A stretch of DNA of 25,016 bases from an uncultured Pedobacter sp. (GTDB taxonomy: Bacteria; Bacteroidota; Bacteroidia; Sphingobacteriales; Sphingobacteriaceae): assembly GCA_946478755.1 (NCBI GenBank), contig CAMLDJ010000053.1:1-25016 (forward strand), given 5' to 3'. Below the pieces are notes generated by a model, which was not told the origin of the DNA, ran no database searches, and worked only from the letters and a program-made list of their open reading frames with translations. Below are positions 1 through 9,983 of the stretch, piece by piece (the stretch's first letter is position 1; each line of letters begins with the position of its first letter). The translations under genes and the position numbers were made by a program.

Positions 1-1370
1 TTCTGCAGCAGGCTGTCGATGGAACGGGCAAGGTTTACTACGTTCTTATAATAGACCTCCTGTCGTTTCGGCTGACCTTTAAACGGGGCTTTCAGCAACA
101 CTTCATTCATATAGGTCCACATGATCACCGAAGGATGATTAAAGTTCTGTCGCACCATCTCCACCTGCATTTCCTTGCTGTTGCGATAAAATTCTTCCGA
201 TTCAGTGATGGTGTTCACGATCGGCACCTCTACACAAGTCAGTAAGCCTAACCGGTCACAAGCTTCCAGAATTGCGGGGTCCTGGGGGTAATGAGCTACC
301 CGAAGAAAGTTCGCTCCCATTTCTTTCAATAACCGAACATCTTTTACATGCAAGGCATCTGAAAGCGCATTACCCATCAACATATTGTCCTGGTGCCTGC
401 TGGTACCCCAAAGCTTATAAGGCTTTCCATTGAGGAAAAATCCTTTGTCGGCCGTAAACTGATACCAGCGAAAACCCAGCGGATTGACGTACTCGTCAAG
501 CACTTTCTTTGTTTTTTTATCGCGGATGGTAGATACCAGCCGGTACAGATAAGGATCTTCCGGCCTCCAGAGGTGCGGACTAGAAATCGGTTCAAGTTCG
601 CATTTAATGGTGGTATTACCGGCTTTCAGCTTCAACCTTTCCTCTTTTCGCCCCACTTGTTTGCCCTCCCGGTCCACTAAAACATGCGTTACCGTGATTT
701 CACTGCTATTGGGACGAAAATTAGCTATCTCTCCGCGGATCAGGACTTTTGCCGACTTTTCATTTACGTCAGGTGTGGAAATGTATAAGGACCTTGCGCC
801 GCGATCATCTGCACGAAAATGTATCTGTTCATACACATTCAACATGACATCCCGATAAATACCTCCGAAGAAAGTAAAATCAGCAGTAAGTGTGGGAATA
901 TTCGGGTCGAACGAATTGTCCACCAGCACCACAAGGGAGACAGTAGTGCCCGTCGGGTCGAACTGTATATGATCGTTGAGGCGCACATTGAAGCCATTAT
1001 AACCGCCAGTATGCTGCGCGGCTTTTTTCCCGTTCAGGAACACTGTTGCCACCTGGTTTGCGCCTTCGAAATGAAGATATACAACCTTCTGTGACCAGGA
1101 GCCCGGGATATAGACAATCTTCTTGTACCATGTTTTCCCCCGGTAATAACCAGGTTCGTCATCCATTACATCATGCGTATTGAAGCTGTGCGGTAACGAG
1201 ATCTTTTCCCATTTTACTTTTTCGCCAGCTGCAGTGTCCCCTTTAAAGAAAAGCCAGTTTGAGTTAATCGTTTGGCTGATTTGCTGTGCTTTACTTTCAG
1301 GATGGCCAGCCGCTATTAAAAAAAATAATAATGTGGTTAACTGTAGAAATTTTTTAGGTAATAAATGCAT
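1..1370 (-). CDS. GH2 beta-galactosidase-like enzyme, C-terminus beyond window
   Basis: The reading frame is open from an ATG at 1370 to the left edge (456 codons seen), so the gene is partial only because of the window. A signal peptide covers residues 1 to about 28, ending SKAQ. It is followed by the GH2 jelly-roll sugar-binding domain (GYYRGKTWY, FEGANQVATVFLNG, GGYNGFNV), an Ig-like domain (LWRPEDPYLY) and the start of the TIM barrel. R357 and H360 of the R-x-x-HYP motif are present, and Asn-Glu at 422-423 in IMWTYMNEV is the expected acid/base. The nucleophile Glu lies outside the window. The family cleaves beta-galactosides, but beta-mannosidase or beta-glucuronidase activity cannot be excluded without the C-terminus. 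The start lies 6 bp after the esterase stop, so it is the last visible gene of the sialidase operon. There it would remove galactose exposed after desialylation (inference). The export signal suggests a periplasmic location. Confidence 0.9.
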   Translation of the reverse strand, partial: MHLLPKKFLQLTTLLFFLIAAGHPESKAQQISQTINSNWLFFKGDTAAGEKVKWEKISLPHSFNTHDVMDDEPGYYRGKTWYKKIVYIPGSWSQKVVYLHFEGANQVATVFLNGKKAAQHTGGYNGFNVRLNDHIQFDPTGTTVSLVVLVDNSFDPNIPTLTADFTFFGGIYRDVMLNVYEQIHFRADDRGARSLYISTPDVNEKSAKVLIRGEIANFRPNSSEITVTHVLVDREGKQVGRKEERLKLKAGNTTIKCELEPISSPHLWRPEDPYLYRLVSTIRDKKTKKVLDEYVNPLGFRWYQFTADKGFFLNGKPYKLWGTSRHQDNMLMGNALSDALHVKDVRLLKEMGANFLRVAHYPQDPAILEACDRLGLLTCVEVPIVNTITESEEFYRNSKEMQVEMVRQNFNHPSVIMWTYMNEVLLKAPFKGQPKRQEVYYKNVVNLARSIDSLLQ

Positions 1371-1376
1371 GATTGT

Positions 1377-2168
1377 CTATTTGTTTTGCTGTAGCTGAAT
1401 CATTTCTGTTGCAAAACGTTTTCCCAGTTCCGTAGCAGAGGCTGCATCGAAATGTGTTTTATCACCCTTGTGGACCAGTCCTTCTGAACTTGCAAGAGCA
1501 GTGTGTTTTACTTTCCCCGGTAGTAGTCTCAACTGATCATTCACCAAATGATAGGTATCGCGATAACGTCCGAGTTCGCCCGCAACAAAGGGTAAGTTTT
1601 TATCTTTGGCATTTTTGCGTAGGCGCTGAATAAGTGCTTCGAGCTTTTCAAGATAGCCCGCTGATTTTTCAGGCCTGCTGTTTGCCTCCCCTTGGTGCCA
1701 GATGATGCCTTTGATTACGCCACTTTCCATGGCCAGGCGCAATCGCGCAATTGCATCATCGTAAGGATATTTTTTAGTAACACGATCCATAGCGCCCGGC
1801 TCCCACGATTCTATGGCGGTGCCACCTACAGCACATGGGATCAGGCCAATCCGTACTGATGGATTAGCTTTTGCCATTTCAAGGCCAAAGCTAAGTCCCG
1901 GCCCTACTCCAGCTCTGGCCGGCTTATCGAAATGTAGCGGATGCGAAGCCACTACCCACTTACCTTCTTTGTTCAACATCAGCACGTTCGGTTGTGAACG
2001 ATTTCTGTATTCCGATGTCAGCACTCCCCTTCCGGCCATATTGGATTGTCCGACCAGCAGGTAAAGGTGAAAATTCGGGTCGGGTTTTTCTGGCTTTGAA
2101 AAAGAAGCAAGCGTGAGTGTGATGAATAATAGCAGCAGATTTCTGCTAGCGGCTCTAAGTAAATTCAT
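1377..2168 (-). CDS. SASA-domain (DUF303) sialate O-acetylesterase-like SGNH hydrolase
   Basis: This 263-residue exported protein has the SASA/CE6 fold signatures: block I LVGQSNMAGRG with nucleophile Ser42, GGTAIESW as the oxyanion-hole glycine block, WHQGEANS, and C-terminal GDKTHFD with the Asp236/His239 pair. A hydrophobic signal segment covers about residues 10-23. The start at 2168 is chosen because AAACCAA lies directly before it and it begins the signal peptide cleanly. A start at 2189 would add seven residues. The family removes O-acetyl esters from sialic acids or from plant polysaccharides such as xylan. Its place between a sialidase and a beta-galactosidase, with 6 bp to the next gene, favours 9-O- or 4-O-acetylated sialic acid as substrate (inference). 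CE6-type xylan esterase is the alternative. Confidence 0.86.
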   Translation of the reverse strand: MNLLRAASRNLLLLFITLTLASFSKPEKPDPNFHLYLLVGQSNMAGRGVLTSEYRNRSQPNVLMLNKEGKWVVASHPLHFDKPARAGVGPGLSFGLEMAKANPSVRIGLIPCAVGGTAIESWEPGAMDRVTKKYPYDDAIARLRLAMESGVIKGIIWHQGEANSRPEKSAGYLEKLEALIQRLRKNAKDKNLPFVAGELGRYRDTYHLVNDQLRLLPGKVKHTALASSEGLVHKGDKTHFDAASATELGKRFATEMIQLQQNK

Positions 2169-2265
2169 TTGGTTTATTTTAATAATCATATAGTATAAAG
2201 CTAACCTGTAGATAGTCCTGGGAAATCAGCAGCCCTGCCCGTTCAAAAGCGCCGGCTGATCAGTG

Positions 2266-3519
2266 TTAAGGTTCGGGTTGGCCATTAAGCAGCCAAGTCA
2301 AATTAAATTTCTGAAATTCGATGGACCAGTGGCTATTGAATGTGCCGGTAGGGGTTTCCTTTTGCTCCACCAGGGCGCCAATCGCAAAGTCGGCGGTCTT
2401 AGTCATGCTTGAATAGCCACCTTTTCCCTGTGCAGCTGCCTCTTCAGGGGTTATTGTATTGTGCAGCCGCCTGCTCGCATACCAGGTTTGTCCTTCATTA
2501 TAACTAATCCGGGCCATCATGTTATAACGGGTAAGCTCGCTTGCCGAATTTAGGAAAATGATGCGTGAGCGGTCGCCCGCATATCGCAGTATTGAACCTT
2601 CACAGCGGGGATCAGGCAATGCGGAAGCCGGAGTAAAAGCCGAAAATCCGTTTTCAATTGTTCCCGTAGAAATATGCCTTCTTTTGGCTTCCTCCCATGG
2701 AGTTCCGCCAGGGCGATCATTACGCATAAGCGTTCCATCCGCGCGTTCTACGATTGTACCTTCGTCTGTTCCTGCAGGGATGATCTGGTACTGCCAGGTT
2801 ACTCCATGATCGTCGCTGTAAATATTTCGCCTTCTGGCAGGAATAATCAGGCGCCCTGGATTGGGGCCTCCGGTAGTTTGGATGCCGACACCAGGCCCAA
2901 TTGCATCATAGGACATTGTTGGAGGCAGTAGGGTGCTTGTTTTATCGACAGGAGTTGCCCATGTGGCACCATTGTTATCACTCCATGTCACTCTCACGCG
3001 CCTTTGGCCCCAGGTGTCGATTGGATCGGTATCGCCGGTGCCATTTTCGCTAAGACTAGCATCGTTCCAGGTCATGAAAAGCCATACCCGACCGGTATCC
3101 CAATCCACAACTGACGTGGGGTGGCCCCAGGTACCAAGGGTAGAACCGGCTATGGTTTGGAGTGCCAGCCATGTTGCTCCGTTGTCCGAAGATCTTCTGC
3201 AGACTACGTTGATGTTCCCAAAGTCGTTGTCAGTATCTGCCCTCCCTTCGCAAAAGGCGATGAGCGTACCATTGGTTGTCCGTACGATAGAAGGAATGCG
3301 GTAAGCATGGTAGCCTCCGGTTCCCCCATCGAATAGCTTAATACTGGTATGCACGGCAGATGCCGTCACCATCAAATTTTCATTTTTCCCATTCCTTCCG
3401 TCAATATCGAAATTTTCCGGCATGTCAGTTGCCTGACGGCATGAAGACATCGAAGTGAGGGTTAAAATAAACCCAATAATGGCCATCGCCAGACGTGTTA
3501 AATTCAAATTCTTTTTCAT
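2266..3519 (-). CDS. GH33 exo-alpha-sialidase, lipoprotein
   Basis: The protein has 417 residues, a typical size for a single-domain bacterial sialidase. The lipoprotein signal ends in SMSSC (Cys27), so it is probably anchored in the outer membrane. The six-bladed propeller signature is clear: YRIP at residues 73-76 with the first triad arginine (R74), and four Asp-boxes SxDxGxTW at about 110, 180, 235 and 339. DEGTIVERADG (252-262) matches the catalytic Glu region, and R269 and R337 are candidates for the other triad arginines. CEGSILRY and GYSSM (Tyr369, candidate nucleophile) match family blocks. It releases terminal sialic acid from glycoconjugates. It sits 76 bp before the esterase and about 190 bp after the DUF5017 gene, with two hairpin-forming inverted repeats in that gap. 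No sialic acid catabolic genes (NanA, NanE) are seen in the window. Confidence 0.92.
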   Translation of the reverse strand: MKKNLNLTRLAMAIIGFILTLTSMSSCRQATDMPENFDIDGRNGKNENLMVTASAVHTSIKLFDGGTGGYHAYRIPSIVRTTNGTLIAFCEGRADTDNDFGNINVVCRRSSDNGATWLALQTIAGSTLGTWGHPTSVVDWDTGRVWLFMTWNDASLSENGTGDTDPIDTWGQRRVRVTWSDNNGATWATPVDKTSTLLPPTMSYDAIGPGVGIQTTGGPNPGRLIIPARRRNIYSDDHGVTWQYQIIPAGTDEGTIVERADGTLMRNDRPGGTPWEEAKRRHISTGTIENGFSAFTPASALPDPRCEGSILRYAGDRSRIIFLNSASELTRYNMMARISYNEGQTWYASRRLHNTITPEEAAAQGKGGYSSMTKTADFAIGALVEQKETPTGTFNSHWSIEFQKFNLTWLLNGQPEP

Positions 3520-3554
3520 AAGTATATAATTTGTTTTTTATCGGTGATGAAGCT

Positions 3555-3599
3555 ATCATGAGTTTTAATCATTGCTGTTTGCGAGTGTAAACTCATGAT
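3555..3599. repeat. 11-bp perfect inverted repeat with 23-nt loop, upstream of sialidase
   Basis: ATCATGAGTTT (3555-3565) is matched perfectly by AAACTCATGAT (3589-3599). It lies 36 bp upstream of the sialidase start on the coding (minus) strand. In RNA it could form a stem in the leader of the enzyme part of the operon. In DNA the arms could be operator half-sites. There is no T-tract, so it is not a classical terminator. Confidence 0.6.
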
Positions 3600-3664
3600 G
3601 GTTTCATAAAATATTTGATTAGAAGGGTACGACATTGCGCGCTTGCTTTGAAGCACAAGAATTG

Positions 3665-3689
3665 CCGGTTGCATGTTGGCTGCAACCGG
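3665..3689 (-). repeat. 9-bp GC-rich hairpin after the DUF5017 gene
   Basis: CCGGTTGCA (3665-3673) and TGCAACCGG (3681-3689) pair perfectly around a 7-nt loop. On the minus strand this stem starts about 21 nt after the DUF5017 stop. It is followed by CAATTCTTG rather than a run of T. It could be a weak terminator or an RNA-stabilising stem that sets binding-gene expression above enzyme-gene expression. Confidence 0.55.
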
Positions 3690-3710
3690 AATGCAGCATG
3701 AACATAAGGG

Positions 3711-4649
3711 TTAGGGAACTACAACCTCAATTTCCCGAACAACACTAACCTGACCTTCGTAATTTGCATTAGACGCTATAAAGGCAACCTTGTAGACGCC
3801 AGGAATAGTATAATTAAATAAATAGCTGCTCAGATGAGGATTTATAGAATTTTTGATGGCTATAGGCCGATCCGGTCCCAAATCGGTCTTATCAACCTTA
3901 AATCCTTTACTTATGGCCCAGGACTCCGTTTGAATCTCCTTGTTGATGTGGTTGCCGTTGAAGCGGATGGCACCTGAGCTTTCAATAACTGCCCCTCTAC
4001 TCGGATCAACTATTGCTCCGTCATTGATCAAGTTCCAATCCGCTGTGGTCAGTGTGGCAAGTGCGGTAGTGCCTAAATCCGTTTGCGATTGCATTGAAAA
4101 AGCACGTATGCGCCAGGTAGAGTTCAGTCCGTTTGCCGTTTGCGGTTTACAGATGTATCGAAAAGCAAAGTAAAGCGGCTTTCCATCCACAAGAAGATCC
4201 CCGATGTCTTTCGTTCCCGATGGCAGGGATGCAGATGCGTCTCTTGTGTTAAGTGCATAACGGCTGGTAATATCCGTCCAGGTAGCCGCGTGAATATTTG
4301 CGATGTCATAAGTTCCGTTAAAATCTGTGGAAGCCATAACCGCTAGCTGGTTATCCTGAGTTCCATTGTTCAACGTTGTTGAGAATGACGAAAGCAGCGA
4401 TTTTACGTCCAGGATACGTCCTTCCCGATAGGCATAATCGTTGCCAAGTATGCCGGGGTAAAAGGAAACGACCGCAGCATCGCCGGAAAAGCTAAAGTTG
4501 ACTTGTTTAACTTCGTTCCCTAAGCTGTCAACCGCAGATGTAATCTCGTACCCGGTCACGTTAAAATCTGGTTCGCTAACTGCCGCCTCTTTATCACAGG
4601 AAGCGAAGAGTCCAAGGCACAAAATGAGTATGATATATTTAAGTCTCAT
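3711..4649 (-). CDS. DUF5017-domain surface lipoprotein, probable glycan-binding protein
   Basis: The protein has 312 residues from the ATG at 4649. This start gives a clean lipoprotein signal, MRLKYIILILCLGLFASC, with the lipobox cysteine at residue 18. A longer reading from 4679 would overlap the SusD stop and bury the signal. The N-terminal part (DFNVTGYEI, QVNFSFSGDAAVVSFYPG, GNDYAYREGR) matches the start of DUF5017 proteins, which follow SusD in Bacteroidota loci and occupy the SusE/SGBP position. The C-terminus (IPGVYKVAFIASNANYEGQ) reads as a PKD/Ig-like strand pattern. It is expected to be an outer-membrane, surface-exposed accessory binder feeding the SusCD importer (inference from position). 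It lies 23 bp after SusD, so it is cotranscribed. No catalytic motif was seen. Confidence 0.8.
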   Translation of the reverse strand: MRLKYIILILCLGLFASCDKEAAVSEPDFNVTGYEITSAVDSLGNEVKQVNFSFSGDAAVVSFYPGILGNDYAYREGRILDVKSLLSSFSTTLNNGTQDNQLAVMASTDFNGTYDIANIHAATWTDITSRYALNTRDASASLPSGTKDIGDLLVDGKPLYFAFRYICKPQTANGLNSTWRIRAFSMQSQTDLGTTALATLTTADWNLINDGAIVDPSRGAVIESSGAIRFNGNHINKEIQTESWAISKGFKVDKTDLGPDRPIAIKNSINPHLSSYLFNYTIPGVYKVAFIASNANYEGQVSVVREIEVVVP

Positions 4650-4672
4650 AATAACTGGTTTTAAGGAATAAA

Positions 4673-6487
4673 TTACCATCCTAAGTTCTGAACGAGGGCG
4701 CGGTTGAGCGACATCTCGTTACTTGGAATGGGAAATAAATAATTTTTTTCTGAAACATTAAGGCCGGCCCGGGATTCAAATTTGTAGCCTGATACCGCTA
4801 TCTGGTTAATTTCAGTACCTGCTGCACGCATCTCTTCAATAAATTGCTGCCAGCGGATCAGGTCGCCTTTTCGCAGACCTTCGAAACACAGCTCGCGACT
4901 GCGCTCATCATGCAGGAAAGCGCGAAAGTTTTCTTTTGAACTGCGGTCGCCGGCTGGGACATCTGCAGAGCCGGGAGCAGTGACTGTGGCAGTTGCAATA
5001 GCCCCTGTTCCACTACCTGTAATGGTAACGGTTGGTGCCGATGTATAAAAAGCGCCCCGGTTCGTTAAGGTTATCGCAGTAATCCGGCCACTCACCACAG
5101 TTGCACGTGCGGTTGCGCCACTGCCACCTCCACCTGTAATAGTGATGGTTGGGAGATTGGTCGTGGAGTATCCGCTGCCGGCATTTGCAACAGTTATCCC
5201 ACTTAAATTTTCTCCGTGAACAATTTTACCAAAACCTCGTCGTCTTACCAGATTGACTGCATTCACGGCCTCAGGCGAGGGACTTGCTGTCAGTTCATTA
5301 TCCGCTTCTGCGAACATCAGCAGGACATCAGCATAGCGCAAAATCGGATAATTAATCGGCGTAAAGCTGGTGCTTTTTGGTAAGAGCACTTCATACATCC
5401 GGCGGTATTTACCGCAGCTTCGCTGCCAGGTATTACTTTCTGCCCAGTATTGCTTTTCTGCGTTGTTGGTTCCCCCGTAAATATAGGGAGCGATATTCCA
5501 GTCGCGACGGTCGTCCAGTGCCTGATATCTGTTATAAAACCGAGGCGTTGCATTGATACGTCCAAGACTGTATCCAGTATCAACGTTCGTGCAGCGGATG
5601 CCATTCCTGGAGCCCAGGCGACCACTTTCCGTGTACGCATCAGAACGATTTCCCCAGAATTCAACTTCAAACAGACTTTCTTTAATATCGTATTTGTCTG
5701 ATGCAAGATTGATGAAGACCTGGTTATAGGAATCATTAAGCGCATGCGCGGCCTCTGTATCGTCAATTACTTTTTTTGCCCATTCGCGGGCGTCGGTATA
5801 TTTCGATTTGTCATTTAAAGGATAGCCCGCCATATGAAGACAAACCCGTGCCAATATTCCGCGTACCGCCGATTTGTTTGCGCGTCCGCCAAAGCCCACC
5901 GTCCTGATCGGCAATACCAATGTTTCTGCTTCTTTAAGATCGGTCAGGATCTGATTGTAAACTTCACTAAGCGGGCCGCGTGCACGTTGTGTGTCTCCCG
6001 CTGATTTCGTCGTTTCAAGGATCAGAGGTACATCGCCCCACATCTGGGCAAGCAGAAAGTAATAATAGCTGCGTAGAAAAAGTGCTTCTCCTTTAATTAC
6101 CCCCCTTTTTGTTTCATCCATCACCGGACGATTGATATTTTCCAGGAGTAGATTTGCCCGTCCGATACCGCTATATAGCGTCTTCCAGGTAGCCGCTACA
6201 GTGGCATTAGAACTGGAAAAGTTATACACCTGAACACCTGAAGTTACCCCGGCATGGCCATATACACCTTCATCGGTGATATCGAATTGATAGAACATAT
6301 TGTCGCCGTAAAGGTCGCTGCTGCCAAGTGCATCGTATACGCCGGTAAGCGCATAATTCAGTTCTTTTTCAGAGTTATAGTAAGTTCCGGGAGCCAGAAA
6401 ATCGCTCGGCTCAGTGTCAAGAAATTTTTTACAGGAGCCCAATATCAGCAGAGCGCTTGCCAGAAGATATATATAGAAAGATTTCAT
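4673..6487 (-). CDS. RagB/SusD family nutrient-binding lipoprotein with inserted beta repeat
   Basis: The start at 6487 gives a lipoprotein signal, [19 protein letters not shown], followed by [10 protein letters not shown], the usual SusD N-terminus. A start at 6526 would overlap the susC end and put 13 residues before the signal. The protein has 604 residues. SusD family blocks are in order: [34 protein letters not shown] (residues about 140-165), [17 protein letters not shown] (about 375), [30 protein letters not shown], and the C-terminal [14 protein letters not shown]...QNLGW. It forms the lid on the SusC channel and captures oligosaccharides at the cell surface. Between VRRRGFG and the DERSREL block there is an extra stretch of about 82 residues (427-508), made of two glycine/threonine-rich repeat units that are not part of the SusD fold. 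The gene is 16 bp after susC. Confidence 0.93.
   Translation of the reverse strand: MKSFYIYLLASALLILGSCKKFLDTEPSDFLAPGTYYNSEKELNYALTGVYDALGSSDLYGDNMFYQFDITDEGVYGHAGVTSGVQVYNFSSSNATVAATWKTLYSGIGRANLLLENINRPVMDETKRGVIKGEALFLRSYYYFLLAQMWGDVPLILETTKSAGDTQRARGPLSEVYNQILTDLKEAETLVLPIRTVGFGGRANKSAVRGILARVCLHMAGYPLNDKSKYTDAREWAKKVIDDTEAAHALNDSYNQVFINLASDKYDIKESLFEVEFWGNRSDAYTESGRLGSRNGIRCTNVDTGYSLGRINATPRFYNRYQALDDRRDWNIAPYIYGGTNNAEKQYWAESNTWQRSCGKYRRMYEVLLPKSTSFTPINYPILRYADVLLMFAEADNELTASPSPEAVNAVNLVRRRGFGKIVHGENLSGITVANAGSGYSTTNLPTITITGGGGSGATARATVVSGRITAITLTNRGAFYTSAPTVTITGSGTGAIATATVTAPGSADVPAGDRSSKENFRAFLHDERSRELCFEGLRKGDLIRWQQFIEEMRAAGTEINQIAVSGYKFESRAGLNVSEKNYLFPIPSNEMSLNRALVQNLGW
4964..5209 (-). 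repeat. Two-unit [16 protein letters not shown] beta repeat inserted in SusD
   Basis: These bases encode SusD residues about 427-508. Unit 1 reads [13 protein letters not shown], then [20 protein letters not shown]. Unit 2 reads [13 protein letters not shown], then [18 protein letters not shown]. The units are about 38 residues each and align along the pattern I-T-x-x-G-x-x-Y-(T/S)-P-T-(I/V)-T-I-T-G-x-G-x-G-A-x-A-x-A-x-V. Similar repeats are known in large bacterial surface and phage structural proteins. The frame stays open and flanking SusD blocks are intact, so this is an in-frame insertion and not damage. Confidence 0.75.
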
Positions 6488-6503
6488 ATCATTTATTTTT
6501 AAA

Positions 6504-9500
6504 TTAAAAACCTGCTTTAACGCCAAAAATCAGCGTACGAGCCCTTGGATAAGCGGAGTAATCAAAGCCCTGGGTCAGCGCAGAGTGCCGTACTGACACC
6601 TCGGGATCCATACCCGAATAGTTGGTCCAGGTGTAAATATTTTGTGCTGAAACAGAAGCGGTTAAACTTTTTACACCGATTGATTTTAAGAATTTGACGG
6701 GTAGCGAATACGCCAGTGCAACTGTCTTAAGACGCAGAAATGATCCATCCTCCAGATAGTAATCTGAATAATAACCTTGCTGGCCAAACCCACCGGTGCG
6801 GAATATTTTGCTCTCCTGGTTGTCCATCGTCCACCGGTCGTTGTAAGAAGCGTACTGATTCAGGTTGGCCCGGTTACTGGCATTGCCTTCGAATATCGCC
6901 CGGTTGCCATTGTAGATCTGATTGCCGTACGACCATTGAAAGAATACATTCAGGTCAAAGCGCTTGTAATTGAAATTGTTATTAAAACCGCCAGAATGTT
7001 TGGGTAGTACCCGTCCGATCACAACTCTGTCATTGTCATCTACAACTCCGTCAAGATTAATATCCTTGTATCGGATATCACCGGGCTGCACGCGATATCT
7101 TGCCATTCCGTTAGTGGGCTCAGACAGCTTAAGTGTATACACACCGCTCTCAGATTTGTCGAAATCATCCAGCTGATATAGTCCATCATTTAAATAACCA
7201 TAATACATTGCGGCCGGCCCATTCAGGGAAGCGATATAAAGAGGGACTGTATTGAAGCTGGTTTCCCAACCAATGATGCTCAGCAAATTATCCTGGTTTT
7301 CAGACAGGCCCAGCACCTTGTTCCGGTTAAAGCTGATGTTAAAATCACTGGTCCATGAAAATGAGCCTGACTTGACATTGACCGCGGTCAGCGTTAGTTC
7401 AAGGCCTTCATTACGCACTTCCCCGATATTTTTAAATACGGTAGTAAAACCTGTAGTCGTCGGGAGACTGGCATTCAGCAGCAGATCTGATGTGGTTTTG
7501 CGATACACGTCAGCATTGAATTGTATCCTGTCGTTCATAAACCCTAAATCCAAACCTACATCGAACTGAGTGGTACTCTCCCATTTGAGTTTTGAGTTGC
7601 CTAATGACGATTGAATAACTCCGGTTCCAGGGCTTCCGTTATTAAAAGAGTAGGAAGCGCCAAGTGGGCTGGTCAATGCCGGCAATGTAGCAAAATCGCT
7701 TACGCGATTGTTTCCTGTTACCCCGTAACTTGTTCGCAGCTTGGCCTGTGAAATAAACTTTAACGACTTCATAAACTTCTCTTCCTTTAACCGCCATGCA
7801 AAGGCTGCAGATGGAAAATAGGCCCATCGGTTCTCCGGAGAGAACTTTGATGAACCATCGGCACGAAAGCTAGCTGTGAGCAGGTACCTGGAACGGTAGC
7901 TATAGTTCACACGGCCCAGGAACGAACTCAATTTACTTTCTGAGGCCGATGAAGAAGTAGAGCCCGGAATTCCTTGCTCAAGACCAGCAATGCCAAGTGA
8001 TTCGTTGGGTACATTTTGTGATAAAAACCCATAGCCTGATGTATTTCTGCCTTGCAGGGTAATACCGCCTAAAACCTCAAGGCGGTTGTTCTGGTCAATT
8101 TTTTGAGTCCAGGTCAGCGTATTTTCGTTTAGCCAATTGCTTCTCTCACTATAATTGACATTACCGTACTGGCCACGGGTGTTGTTGGGAAATAATGGAG
8201 TTCCGCGCGATGTAAGGGAATTATAGAAACTCGTATTCTTCCGGATGTAATTTTCAATTCCTCCACTGATCCGCAGTGTTAAGTGTGGTATAATGTCATA
8301 AGAGAGGAAAGCATTGGCAACCAGGTTATTTGAAATGGATTTTCTAATTTCATTTTGAGTCGACAAGATCGGATTGACCCTGTAATCCATAGTCTGATCA
8401 ATGTCCTCGTCAATCAGTTCATCATCAATATCTTCAGTAGTGGCGCTTAAGGTTTTTACCGATACCGGGCGCGATCCCCAGACAGAATACAACAGATAAC
8501 TGCTTGCGCCCGTTCCGGCATTTGCTGCTGAAGCGATCTGCCCATTGTTTCCGAAACTGCTGTAGTTTACATTGAGTCCAACTTTCATCTTTTTACTCAG
8601 GGTCTGATCCAGAACAAAACGTCCCTGATAACGATTTTGACCGGAATTGATCAGTACCCCTTCCTGGTCTGATACGGAACCGGAAACAGCATATTTCGTT
8701 TTGTCGCTACCGCCACGGATGGCAAGGTTATAAACCTGCATGGATGCTTTCCGAAACAATTGATCCTGCCATTTTATACCCGAAACCCCCTTATAATCCT
8801 CAAGCGTCAACCCATCTGTCAGGTAAGTATCGATTGCCATTTGTTCATCCCGTTCCAACTGATAACGTAGAAAATCATAGGGACTCATCGGTTCCATACG
8901 GTTGGTCACGTCCAGATAACCTAAAGATAGACCCGCGGTAATCGCCGGGGCACCAGCTTGCCCGCGTTTCGTCTCAATCACGACTACGCCGTTCGCGCCT
9001 CTTGCGCCATAGATTGCGGTAGCCGATGCATCCTTTAAGATGTTAATTGTCTTTATATCTTCAGGATTGATAGACATGTTCTCGGGGTCTTCCATAGGAA
9101 AACCATCAATAACATAAAGCGGTGAATTACTTTGCGACAACGAGTTTGCCCCCCGGATAACGATGTTGATTCCTTCGGATCCAGGCTGTCCGTCATTGGA
9201 TGACACCTGAACTCCGGCAACCCTACCTGCCAGTGCCTGATCGAATGACAGAACCGGGGCCTTTTGCATGTCTGCTACACTTACCTGTGAAACAGACCCT
9301 GTTAAGTCTTTTTTTGCGACCGATCCATAACCAATAACAACAATTTCATCCAGCGCTGTATTTTCTTCCTGAAGCACCACATTGATTACCGTTTTGGTCT
9401 GCACCGGTATTTCCTGTTTTGCAAATCCGATAAAACTAAATACAAGAATTACATCGCCATCTGGTACGCTGATCTTATAATCTCCGGATTCGTTCGATAA

Positions 9501-9983
9501 AGAAGTGATCTTCGTATTTTTAACCGTAACCGTTGCGCCGGAAATCGGTTTTCCCCGGGCATCCCTAATCTTGCCGGATATGGAGACCTCCACTTTTTTA
9601 AACCCTGATCTTCCGGGTTTATTATCTCTGATCATCACCGTCTGGTCGTCACTGAACAGAATACTTACGGACTGACCAGCAAAACATTTATTCAGTGCCT
9701 CTTTCAACGGAATATTCGAAACGCTTAAGGTAATTGGCTTTATGTTTTCCAGAATTTGCACGTCACACATGAAATTATAGCCGGTCTGTACGGATAGCTC
9801 ATCAAATATTTCCTTCAATGAAGCATTTCTCACATTCAAGTTGACATTTTGAGCATAAGTGGACGCCTGAACCTGGACAAGAGCTGCCATCAGGAAAATA
9901 AACGTAAGTTTCATTATATTCTTAATTTTTTGGAAACGGGGCGTTCCTTCCCCGCATTTTATTGCGGTAAAATTTTTATACAT
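6504..9983 (-). CDS. SusC/RagA TonB-dependent receptor with N-terminal STN signalling domain
   Basis: This 1159-residue outer-membrane TonB-dependent transporter starts with the extended N-terminus typical of STN-type SusC proteins (MYKNF..., then [22 protein letters not shown] as signal). Residues about 47-115 form an STN domain ([35 protein letters not shown]), the periplasmic module that contacts FecR-type anti-sigma factors. A carboxypeptidase-D-like regulatory domain follows ([20 protein letters not shown]). The TonB box/plug start is [23 protein letters not shown], the plug holds [22 protein letters not shown] and [19 protein letters not shown], and the barrel ends in [12 protein letters not shown]. 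It imports glycan across the outer membrane with the SusD below. Its STN domain and position after sigma and FecR genes suggest that it also reports substrate to them. It follows fecR by 122 bp and is followed by susD in 16 bp. Confidence 0.95.
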   Translation of the reverse strand: MYKNFTAIKCGEGTPRFQKIKNIMKLTFIFLMAALVQVQASTYAQNVNLNVRNASLKEIFDELSVQTGYNFMCDVQILENIKPITLSVSNIPLKEALNKCFAGQSVSILFSDDQTVMIRDNKPGRSGFKKVEVSISGKIRDARGKPISGATVTVKNTKITSLSNESGDYKISVPDGDVILVFSFIGFAKQEIPVQTKTVINVVLQEENTALDEIVVIGYGSVAKKDLTGSVSQVSVADMQKAPVLSFDQALAGRVAGVQVSSNDGQPGSEGINIVIRGANSLSQSNSPLYVIDGFPMEDPENMSINPEDIKTINILKDASATAIYGARGANGVVVIETKRGQAGAPAITAGLSLGYLDVTNRMEPMSPYDFLRYQLERDEQMAIDTYLTDGLTLEDYKGVSGIKWQDQLFRKASMQVYNLAIRGGSDKTKYAVSGSVSDQEGVLINSGQNRYQGRFVLDQTLSKKMKVGLNVNYSSFGNNGQIASAANAGTGASSYLLYSVWGSRPVSVKTLSATTEDIDDELIDEDIDQTMDYRVNPILSTQNEIRKSISNNLVANAFLSYDIIPHLTLRISGGIENYIRKNTSFYNSLTSRGTPLFPNNTRGQYGNVNYSERSNWLNENTLTWTQKIDQNNRLEVLGGITLQGRNTSGYGFLSQNVPNESLGIAGLEQGIPGSTSSSASESKLSSFLGRVNYSYRSRYLLTASFRADGSSKFSPENRWAYFPSAAFAWRLKEEKFMKSLKFISQAKLRTSYGVTGNNRVSDFATLPALTSPLGASYSFNNGSPGTGVIQSSLGNSKLKWESTTQFDVGLDLGFMNDRIQFNADVYRKTTSDLLLNASLPTTTGFTTVFKNIGEVRNEGLELTLTAVNVKSGSFSWTSDFNISFNRNKVLGLSENQDNLLSIIGWETSFNTVPLYIASLNGPAAMYYGYLNDGLYQLDDFDKSESGVYTLKLSEPTNGMARYRVQPGDIRYKDINLDGVVDDNDRVVIGRVLPKHSGGFNNNFNYKRFDLNVFFQWSYGNQIYNGNRAIFEGNASNRANLNQYASYNDRWTMDNQESKIFRTGGFGQQGYYSDYYLEDGSFLRLKTVALAYSLPVKFLKSIGVKSLTASVSAQNIYTWTNYSGMDPEVSVRHSALTQGFDYSAYPRARTLIFGVKAGF

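Noticed and set aside
2222..2262. ATCAGC/GCTGAT pairing between the sialidase and esterase genes
   Set aside because: The 6-bp stem with a long loop and no T-tract is too weak to call a hairpin or terminator.
2933..3304. Plus-strand 123-codon frame opposite the sialidase gene
   Set aside because: It is antisense to conserved Asp-box coding sequence and is explained by codon structure of the real gene.
4650..4679. Extended start of the DUF5017 protein at 4679
   Set aside because: It would overlap the susD stop and put ten residues ahead of an otherwise perfect lipoprotein signal.
5317..5766. Minus-strand 149-codon frame inside susD
   Set aside because: It lies in another frame of a clear SusD gene on the same strand; the product has no recognisable pattern.
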